DNA from: Pleurodeles waltl | Taxonomy: Eukaryota > Chordata > Amphibia > Caudata > Salamandridae | DNA length: 64,000 nucleotides | NCBI RefSeq assembly: GCF_031143425.1 | Contig: NC_090446.1 | Span: 1,021,097,066-1,021,161,065 of the forward strand | Reading direction: 5' to 3' | In this document: positions 31,701 to 41,383 of the stretch, piece by piece | Layout: every line of letters starts with the position of its first letter | Position numbering within the stretch: position 1 is the stretch's first letter | Program-made: the position numbers and the translations under genes | The notes under the pieces: generated by a model | Databases searched by the model: none | The model's input: the letters and a program-made list of their open reading frames with translations, nothing else | Told to the model about the DNA's origin: nothing

Positions 31701-33040
31701 GTGGGGGGTGCCCGAAGAGGAGCCCAGCTCGTCCCAGGAACCCAACAGGTTGAGCTGAGCACTTAGAAATGTTTAGGAGCTGTAAAGACAGCTGAGTAGT
31801 TTGTGACTGGAGATGGAATTACTGGTAAAAACCCAACATTCTTCTAACGGATGGTATTCTGGGGGAGCAGAGCATGAACTCTATCCCACTGAGGAACTGA
31901 CCTTTCTTCATCCTTCATTCCGCATCAAATGAGCGATGTGATAAATTCAGTTAAATCACCTTTTTGGATCACAGAATCAGGTAGAAGATCCATGTCCTCA
32001 GCCACTTTGAAACTTTCTGGTAGACTGAGACGTGTTGATGGCCTGTAGTGATTTTGCACAGGTTAGCAAGGCAGTTGGGTTATAAGTTTGCAGCTTTGTT
32101 TGTTTATCCCTAAAGCTGCCAGCTTATTTCCAGCAGCTACTTCATTGGCACTGTCTTGAAAAAGCACCAAGGTAGTATCATGTGTGCTGGATGTTCCAGA
32201 CAAAGAAGAGCTGTCTTCAAAATCTAAATTATCAACAGCAGCAATTCTAAGTTGTTTCCTGGTAAAGTGACTTGGAAGTGGTGTGCTGTTGGATTCACAA
32301 GATTTCACAACTTGAGCTGCTAACAAGTTCCTGCTCCATACTATGCCACTATAACTTGTTGATACACCAAACCTATAAACTGAAGTGATTAGCTCTCTAC
32401 TTTAGCACTTGTAGTATGCGTGGGCAGTCATCATGAGTTTTATTTTTGCTGTGATGTAATTAATAAAACATGATGTGGAAAAGACAGTACTTTTGCACAG
32501 CATAAGCCTATTGGTTCATGGGGGTATCTGTTCCGAACTCAAGAACTTTAGTTTAGAACAGCTGTGCTTTGCTGATATTAAACAATGATGTCATAAATGT
32601 TAGGACAAAATCAGGCATTCTTTTTGACTCCCATGATTTACGAAGCTCTGGGGCATCACAAAATTTGTCATTAAGTCCAAAATCTAAATCTTTCTGGACA
32701 CTTCTTAAAATGGTTCCTGCTGATTATACTGCATCTTGTGATCTTATATTGGCAGCAAGAACTTCAGGAGTCTAATCAGCTGAGAACACCATAAGTGGGC
32801 TCATTCTTTTTGTTAGACTGACAAAAACGAATTCTCTCATTGTACATTCTCAGCAGAAAAATGTAAATGTCATTACTATAGATCAATACAGTTTCATCTA
32901 TGTTGGCCATTATTTCTCTGATCTCACTGACTGTGAACCCATAGCCAGCACTCAAAAGCGGCTTTAAAACTTCATTTGCTATTTCAAAAAGTGCAAATTT
33001 AACTGAAGGCCGGCGGTTACATTGCTTCTGGGAGCTCACT
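31700..33040 (-). pseudogene. Same uncharacterised family, N-terminal third
   Basis: Minus-strand pieces in order are ALFEIANEVLKPLLSAG and TVSEIREIMANIDETV (33000-32880), DAPELRKSWESKRMPDF (about 32670-32610), and LRIAAVDNLDFEDSSS followed by SGTSSTHDTTLVLFQ (32250-32160). The last block, an acidic DNxDF with a THxTT motif about a dozen residues on, is the most characteristic of the family. Further left, text near 31860-31740 is probably the same gene. Stops separate the pieces. Confidence 0.45.
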
Positions 33041-33146
33041 GTACATTCATATTTTCAAATGTATGCACGCATGTTGTTCGGGTGGGCATACAAATCCGCT
33101 ACAAATACATTCACCTCGCTCTTTAGATTAGCTACTTGGTTGAAAA

Positions 33147-33232
33147 CTTAGGCCCTCATTACAACCCTGGTGGTCGGTGTTAATACCGGCAACAGGCCAG
33201 CGGAAAAAAAAATTGGATTAAAACTATCAAGG
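33147..33232 (+). mobile_element. Isolated Harbinger-like terminal fragment
   Basis: GGCCCTCATTACAACCCTGG, followed by TGGTCGGTGTTAATACCGG and CAACAGGCCAGCGG, matches the right end of the composite element (27300-27388, reversed). It is preceded by TTA, a typical Harbinger target. It stops after about 85 bp at an A-run. Confidence 0.7.
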
Positions 33233-34100
33233 TCTTTCAAGATCGTTAATTGTGTCCCTTTTCTTTGATCTCCCTGATGTTAAAAAGGTCCATACTTCCT
33301 TAGTATCGGTTAGGAACGTAAAAGTAAACTGCCACCATATTTTCAAAATCGTGTCTTGTGCAGATGCATGCAGATTCCAGATAGGGATCGCCCAACTCTA
33401 CCACAGCACCATAAAATTGGCAAAGCCAGAACCCACAAGAGAGATGCTTTGATAGTAAAGGCAATACAGGTATTTTTAAACCAACGCTGATTAAAGGGCC
33501 CATATCTATACAGTTTTCCAAATAAGAGAACTGTAAAACAGTTAACACAAATTAGTATAATCTATGTCCTCTGGAAACCACGCTCACCTCTTGCAAAATC
33601 CCTCTCCCTTTTGTATTGGTATTATCGATGAAAAAGGTTAAAGCTCTTTTTGGGATCCAACCAACAAAGTCTCTTCTTCTCCTCTATCAAGGGGTGAGAC
33701 AGAGCAAAAGACACTAGAAGGGCTATGGATTGCTCAATATATAAAGAAACACCCACTTTTGTTAAAAGTATCGCCTGAGTCCTCAGCACCCGTTTGCCCA
33801 GAGTTCAGTCACAAAATTACTAGGAAGACAGTCTTTAAGGTAAGAAGGCGCAATGAGCAGCTGTGCATCTGTTTGAAGGGAGTGCATGAGAAATGTCAAT
33901 ACTACACTGTGAGGTCACAAATGGTTTGGGAGGGAATATATGTGTTAAACCTTTAATAAACCACATCACAACAGGTGCTTTAAACAAGGAGGTTTGTCTA
34001 GCAAACACAAAAATTCCGAAAGGGTAGACAACTAAGCTTTAACAGTGGCCACTGCAAGGTCCTACCAGGCCTAAGACAAAACTAACAATAAAACATCCAA
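33233..34100. other. Unassigned intronic sequence
   Basis: No gene or family recognised. It may include decayed recombinase sequence of the DIRS relic to its right, but I could not align it. Confidence 0.4.
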
Positions 34101-36780
34101 CAGTTTGGCTTACAAAGTGTTAGACTTGCAGACTCCATACCATGCTACAAATTTGCCACAGCACCTGGCATAAGTGGGCTTTGTATCGAACGCCTGGCAG
34201 CAAGGATGACATCCACAAACTCAGGCAGATACAACACAGTTACCCCCGCTGCCCACATGGAGGTGCAGATTGTGTAGGTTTGGGTGCAGAACCCTGCCCT
34301 GGTGCTGTGACAGGAAATCCTCCCAGAGTGGTAATTTATCAGGCGCCCGATGCTCATGCCCATAAATCCTGGGTACTGCATTCCCCTGGCCCAATCCAGA
34401 GCCACTAAAATGACTTGGGCCCGGTCGCTCCTGATCGTCTTCAGAACTCAGGGGCGGGAGGGACAGATGAAGGAATCCATAAATGAGTCCAATGCTCTCC
34501 TCCATCCGAATTGCATCTGCTAGCAATAGTTTTAGCAGGACATGCAGCACACAAACGTTTTTGACACTGCACACATTACTGTGGTGAAGAGATCCAGCCA
34601 GGACCCCCCTCCCCACAGTGCCCCCCCTTCCAAAAATACTCTTATGCAGAACCCTCTTGTGATTGGTCAGGCACTGCTGTTTGAGCTTGTACACCCTTGC
34701 ATCCAAGGATCACAGCAGATGGTTTGCATCACGTATAGGGCAGACACTCCAGTCAACTCCAGAAGCACAGAGACTCTTAGCACAGGACCCCACATCATCC
34801 TCTTTGTTGCATTACCACATGGCAGTGGTGGTGACACATGATAACTTGGACCAATCTCCCCTTCATGCACACCAGGAAGGGCTTTAGCATCACAGAAATA
34901 ACTCACAACTCCAACAGTTTGATATGGAGCTGGGTTTCTGCTGAAGACCAGAGTACTCTGATCCCTACCTCACTCTGATGACCTCCCCAATTCAGCAGTG
35001 ATGCATCCGTCACCACCAGCAGCTCTGGATGAAGAAGGGAGAGGAGACTGTCATTGGTCCAACTGAGGTTAAGCAGCCACCACTGCAGTTTATGTCAGTC
35101 ACTCACGAAACCTGGATGACAGCTGACAGAATACTTTTGTGTTGGGCCCACTGACTCGATATTCCACTTGAACCCCCCCAACATCTACCACCTGGCATAG
35201 TCAACAAGCAGGATGCATAATGCTAACAGATTAAGAAGCATCAGAGCTGCTCTCGCCGAGATTTAAGATCAAGGGATTATATACTGAATGTCCTGAAATT
35301 GTTGCAATGGAAGGAAGGCCCTGAAAGCACCATATGCAAGACCATATCCAGTAAAAAGAAGCCTTTGTGAAGGAGTCCGGTGTGACCAGGAGGTCTGCCA
35401 TTTTCAAGAGGTGGTCTTAGTCTGATGAAGCAAGCCTGCCATCAACAGCCAAGTCATCGAGGTAGGGAAAACTGGTATTCTCAACCCCCAAAGAGACCAC
35501 CTCCATCACTTTTGTGAATTCCACAAAGGAAATGGTGAAGTAGAAAGAGGATCACAGTAAATTGAAAATGTGCATAGCCTACCTTGAACTGCAAGTAATG
35601 CCTGTGAGACAGCAGGACAAGGGCTATGAAATATACGTCCTCCAGGTCCAAGGATACCATTCAGTTGCCAGGATCCAGAGCAGACAGAACCTGGGCAAGT
35701 GTGAGTATTCTGCATTCACCCTTCTGTAGAAAGGAATTTACAGGATGAAGATCTAAGACAGTTTGAAGCCATCTATCCTTCGAATGAGGAAATAGGAAGA
35801 TTAACAAATCATCCCTTATGTTTGTAACCATCTTGATAGCTTTTTTGGAAAGAAAAGTTTGTAACTCTCTCTTTCATTACAATGGACAGGTTCTCCTTTA
35901 AGAGCCTCTCTGCTCTCAGCCGAACGTGCACCGGGAAGAAAAAAAAAGGTAGAGCGCAGCCATGTTAAACTATCTGGAGGGCCGATCAGTAGTATGTGAT
36001 GGATCGCCACGTTGGGAGAATGCTGTTTCCCACAGATGGGTTCTGCACTACTAAAGCCAAGCTTAAAGCGGCTTGGAGACTGTTGCCACAGGGGAGGGGG
36101 ACTGGAAGGAGTAATGCCTATGGTGACCTGAGTGTTGCCTACCAGCTGTACATTCCTGAACACAAAAGGACTTTAGTGATTGAGAGGGGGCTGAGGAGAC
36201 TGATGATGTCTGTATGCCACTGCCCTGGAGTAGCCTTAGAATTTCCTGAACTATTAATGAAGCTGCTCACCTTAAAGTATTCTGAAGCACACAAGCTTTT
36301 TCACTGAATAGACATGAGCCAACTAAAGCATATCCATATAGATGTTGTGATCACAAAGCACCACACTGGTGCCAACCGCTTGCCTCAGACAAGCAGTAAT
36401 ATCAAGGCCAGCTCAAAACATGTATTTATAAGAAACTTGACCGGACTGAACAGTCTGAGCCAAGGAAGCCTCAAGTTCTTCCATCGCCACAACTGATCAG
36501 AGTCTCAGCTAACAAGGCAATGGAGCCTCTGAAGATGCTTCTGTGGTAATGGAAACATAGGATCAGACTCAGCCTGTATGCGGACCAGGTGCACTGTAGA
36601 GTATTCGGAGCACAACCTTGGTTGTGATCGAGCTGATGCCAGTTCGGGGACAGATATTGGAGTCAGTACTGGATTCCCCTCCAGCATCAGCACCGGCGTC
36701 GGTGAAGGAGGTACTGCCAGAGGGATGTGTTTAAATGTGGCTCAGCTCCATCACTTCTATGGGTGAATGAAGTCTACACA
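34101..36780 (-). mobile_element. DIRS-type relic of a second subfamily
   Basis: Minus-strand landmarks in element order are FPYLDDLAVDG (35445-35475, reverse transcriptase active site), LVVTDASLLNWGGHQS (about 35030-34980, RNase H), LPLWEDFLSQHQGRVLHPN (about 34350-34280, linker after RNase H), and YARCCGKFVAW (about 34180, start of the recombinase region). A GC-rich stretch with CACCGGCGTCGG near 36690 resembles DIRS gag DNA. Motif wording differs from the four copies at 40886-64000, so this is another lineage. Numerous stops; no terminal repeats found. Confidence 0.6.
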
Positions 36781-39700
36781 AAGCTGCACAGCCTCACCTA
36801 TTGGCGTGCAGGAGTACTGCTATGAAATGTTTTAGGATCCTGTTGGTACCTGGGTAATATCGGGTAGAAATCTGCAGTTAGAAGTATCCATCAGAATCAG
36901 CTGTATCAAAAATGGGAATAGGCAGAAGGGAGCTTATATCAACTCGGATCACTAAACTCAAATAAGCCATTATAGTCAAGAATAGGATAGCAAGTTTTTG
37001 ATGTCAATGCTGTTCTAGCATGCATTTGCCCCCTCTTCAAACTCATCTAATTCTGGTCCAGATTATTTCTGAGGACTCACGTAAAGACAGTTTCAGCCGT
37101 CTGTTGTCGAAAGATCTACCGTGGGCTATACTAAAATATATAATGGCCCTCAGGTCAGTCAACTGCTTATCAATGGTTGGGTTCTGGTTCATCTCTTTTG
37201 TTTGCTTCTTATTTAATGACTTTCCTTCCTCTTTTTGTTCTCGTCTCTCCCCTGGGTTCTAGCTTCATTAGCATTCTTTTGATTGGATGACATGCATCCT
37301 TCCACTATTCATATTTCAGAGAGCTATTATTTTCATTTGCTCTGTGATTTCTTGAGCTCTCCCTCATTGCCCTATGTGCCTCTTTCCCCTTACCCCCTTC
37401 ACTCCCACCCCCACACTTACCATGTTGCTCCCCACACCGCCCCAGATTGTCCGTTGTTCCCTCACCTCTACCTACATGGATTTTGTTAAATACCCACCCC
37501 ACTGCTTCCTGTCCTCCTCTGCTTGTCTGCACAATAAACTTGTCGCCCCCTCTTCAAGGCCTACAAGCCAGATCTTACGGGGGTCCACAGAGACTCCACC
37601 ACCACCCTGAGCCTGTTCCTCCTGTTGAGGAGATCCCCAGGAGTCCCTATTCTCGCATACCGAACCACAGCACACCAGGAAGCCCCTCCTCCGGATCTAG
37701 GCCAGTCGCAGATCAGAGGGTGCATCCATCTTGTTGGAGGTGTTGCCAGTTCTTTTACTCAGATTTCGTCCTTTAAAGCTGTGGTTCGCAGTTTGCCACG
37801 GTCTTGCTTTCTTTTCTCATGATTAAAAAAACACCATTCTCCACCAGAGCGGTGGCACTCATTTGTTTTTAGATGTCATCTGTGCTTGTCCAGGGAACTA
37901 GGGAACCCCAAGGGCAGAAGCCTCACTCTGGACAATGTCCCACTCATGAACCCTCTCTGTTTCCATTTTGGTTTTGTACAGACCCCGAAGGACCATGGCC
38001 TGCCATGGGGGTACCCTTGAAAATCCGAGGGAGAAGCTACTTGTGTCCCAGTTTAATTGGGTTCCCCCAGGAACTAATCTTCTCCTTGTGCATCCTCAAG
38101 CTCAGTTGGGCTGATTTGGATGAGATAAGCCGCCAGGAAAGTTGATTTTCAGTATCTTGAATTTTCAAATTCTAGGATGCTTGATTTCTTTTTTTGTTAC
38201 TGCGCACCTTACTAAGGACCTGGTCTCTGTCAAATAGCTGGTGCTCCCCTGAGGTTGGGGTCACTTCTAGCAGCCCTCACTAAAGAATGTAATCCATTTT
38301 TGCACTGTTCAGGTTCGAGAACCTCTTAGGCCATTTATAGCTAGGACACTTACATACTGATGGCAGCAGTCAGGGCTACCCCTCAGCAGGCCCCATCCTC
38401 AGAAGCTTCCGTGGAACTCTTCTACTCCACTCTTCAGCAAGTCCATCCCTCTACTGTCCCTCAAAGGGTGTAATGGAGGAAAGTGCTACTGACCCTGGAG
38501 AGGTGAGTCCAGAGAGTTAAATCCAGGCTAAGCACTGGGTCCTCTAGCACCTTAGAGAGAAATTCACCTCTCTCTCCCCATCTCTTCCCTGTGCAGAGGT
38601 GTTTAAGTGGGGTGGGAAGTTCCAGAAGGTAGAAACCTCTGACTAAACCCAGGAAGACACCTCATTGCACCCCTATCTCAACAGCCTAGAACAGCATAAA
38701 GGGGTATTTCAAACTGGACACTAAGTGACCCGTAGAAAGAAGTTTTCTGAGAGCCTACACCTTGCCCCTACCTACCACAGCTGCATGGTCCCTCACCCTG
38801 AAAACAACAAAGAGAGTACTCCTGTGATTAGCTCCAGGTGTTTGACTGTCCTCCTCTGTTTCTGTGGAGTTGAGACTTCTCAGGCCAAATGCAGAGTGAA
38901 AAGTAATAATAACATGCAGATTTTGTACCCACCCTGTCCTTTCCTAGCGACAGACCCAAGCAATGACAAATGACTCTCTTGTTTGGGGAGGTCATTGAGC
39001 CTCCAGCTAGGCAGCAGTGTAATTAGCCTGGCCCAGCTGGTCGAACAAAAGCCTGGAATCCAATTAAGGGCTGCACCTAACTATGGCGATGCAGCACCCG
39101 TAATGTATAATCCACTAAACCCACAGTTTAGTTAAGCACTTCAGACGTACAGAATGAATGCCCACTTATATTGTAAGGCCTACAACAGGTTAGTATCAAT
39201 CCCTGTAGGGTCCTTATGTGACAGGCTGTGTGCAGATACCAGGGTAGGCTGGACCGCAGTCCCTCGTGCTTGCCCTGTGCTCATGTTCGCATGGAGGCAA
39301 CTCAGAGACTCTTACCACAGCTACGCAGAAATGGGCTTTATTTTAAAGACGGACACAAGCGGCTAACAATCCCAATCCATTTTAACAGTTTATGATGAGT
39401 ATGACTCAGTAAGACCCACTTACAGGAGAAGGCCAAGACCAGGGTAGTTCAAAGGCACAAACCCTGGTGTTAAATGGGTCGGAAACCATTTTTCTTTAAC
39501 TTTATTATGGGTTTTTAAGTAAGATATTTAAAGCAGAACTATTACGACCGCTGATAGGGTAAGCACTATAACTTAGATGAGGACCCTTTGTCACTTTCAC
39601 GACCCGTTAATCTTACAGATTGGGTTGAACAATGCACACCATTAGAAGCAGTCATGTTTTATTTCGCCAGGTCCCAATCAACTAAAAACACATCTGTGGT

Positions 39701-40885
39701 CCTGCAGCACAAATTCGTTAGATTACACAACATAATTTTACTAAATGAACCATTGGCCACACTGGAATTAAGACGACAGTGAGACTGTATTTCTCCCCTT
39801 AACATAGGTGTAATAGGTACCTTCTTTCTTTTCAAGTTTTAAAACAGCTGGTAGTGTACCAAGCATCACTGAAAAGGGTAACCACCGACCTTTGACAGAT
39901 GATGATATTACATATAATTATTCTACAGGCTATGAAACGTGGATTAAAGAAAAGCGCCTTCTGAACCAACAACATGAAAAAAATACATGTCACAGCCTAA
40001 ATGAATGACCTTGGCACACTGGCTAGTTTTAACCCCATTAACACATGTTTTCAACAAAAAAATATACTTGTTCAGTCCAGTCAGATCAGTGAGAAACTAA
40101 AACAACAAATGCAAGACGTTAGCATCTGCTTAACCACGGCTCTCACAGGCCGGTTAATATTTATCTGATTGATGAGAGAAGCGATTTGCCATGTCACAAG
40201 ATCAACCTACTGTTACCCCAAATTCAAAACAAAATAGGATGACCCAAAGAAATCCGCAGGTTTGAAATACTACTTGCTAAACCAATAGAACTAAAAAGTA
40301 AGACTCCAGCGCTCCAATTTACAGATATCATCTAAGGACATTATGAAACTCTGGCAAATGACATCTCCTGTAACAAAACTAAAATTGTGTTTGAACTATA
40401 ACTTAGGGAACAACTATTCACCCGAGTCTTGCTTTTGTCATTATTGGTAAATGAAGACAGAACAGTTTACAACCATTTCCTCATACATAAAAAAAATATC
40501 AAAACAGGCTTATAATAAATAACAAAACACTATCCCTAAAGTATAGTTCAACATTTTTCTTTCATACACTGTGCACAATGACCCTAGAAGTGAGCCGAGA
40601 AACCTCTTATGCAAATCTGAACATTGCTGTAATATGGAGAAGCACAACTGTCAAAATGCAAAACAAATTAACAACTAAAACAATTCCCAGAAACAAACAC
40701 TACATGTTGGCGCTTTGCATCATTAAAAGGATCACTTGGTAGATCGAGGACTACTTGAAAGTCCATTCATGTAAACCCACAGCATTCACATAGGTAAATC
40801 CACAAAGGAAAATCCACTCAGTCAAGGTTCAGAATACAAACCATGAAGGTTTTTATAACATTTAAGATTCGCTACAGAAGGGTAA
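36781..40885. other. Intronic sequence, nothing recognised
   Basis: 4.1 kb without identifiable exon, RNA gene or element. A pyrimidine-rich stretch lies at about 37360-37460. Short open frames have no recognisable content. Decayed repeats may be present that I cannot name. Confidence 0.4.
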
Positions 40886-40940
40886 TGAAAATGTCACTTA
40901 CCCAGTGTACATCTGTTCGTGGCATCAGTCGCAGTAGATT

Positions 40941-41090
40941 CGCATGTTCTGCAATAGCTCGCCATCTGGTGTTGGGCCGGAGTGTTACAAGTTGTTTTTC
41001 TTCGAAGAAGTCTTTCGAGTCACGGGACCGAGTGACTCCTCCTTTTGTCTCCATTGCGCATGGGCGTCGACTCCATCCTCGATTGTTTTT
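40941..41090 (+). repeat. DIRS left inverted terminal repeat
   Basis: 150 bp from CGCATGTTCTGCAATAG to CTCGATTGTTTTT; exact reverse complement of 46599-46748 by eye. Confidence 0.92.
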
Positions 41091-41244
41091 CCCCGCAGAG
41101 GGTGAGGTAGGAGTTGAATTGTAGTAATAGTGCCCATGCAATGGAGTGACTAAGTATGCACCTATTTAAGGTTGAGATGATACATATAGAAATAATTGAA
41201 GGTAACTTCCAAACTGCTACAGGCTCCCGGGGAGGCGGGTGGGC

Positions 41245-41346
41245 ACATGCGAATCTACTGCGACTGATGCCACGAACAGATGTACACTGGGTAAGTGACA
41301 TTTTCAGTTCGATGGCATCTGTCGCTGTAGATACGCATGTTCTGCA
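41245..41346. repeat. DIRS internal complementary region
   Basis: 41245-41305 is the reverse complement of the left tip (about 40887-40946). 41306-41346 is the reverse complement of the right tip (about 46738-46775). The two halves meet at ATTTTCAGTTCGATGG, which shows how the element's ends are joined in the circular form. Confidence 0.9.
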
Positions 41347-41383
41347 TAGACTAGTAAGCAGTTATTTCCCCAAAAGCGGTGGA

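Noticed and set aside
37020..38145. Cluster of short plus-strand frames
   Set aside because: Pyrimidine-rich DNA, no recognisable protein content, no exon-like splice signals that I could support.
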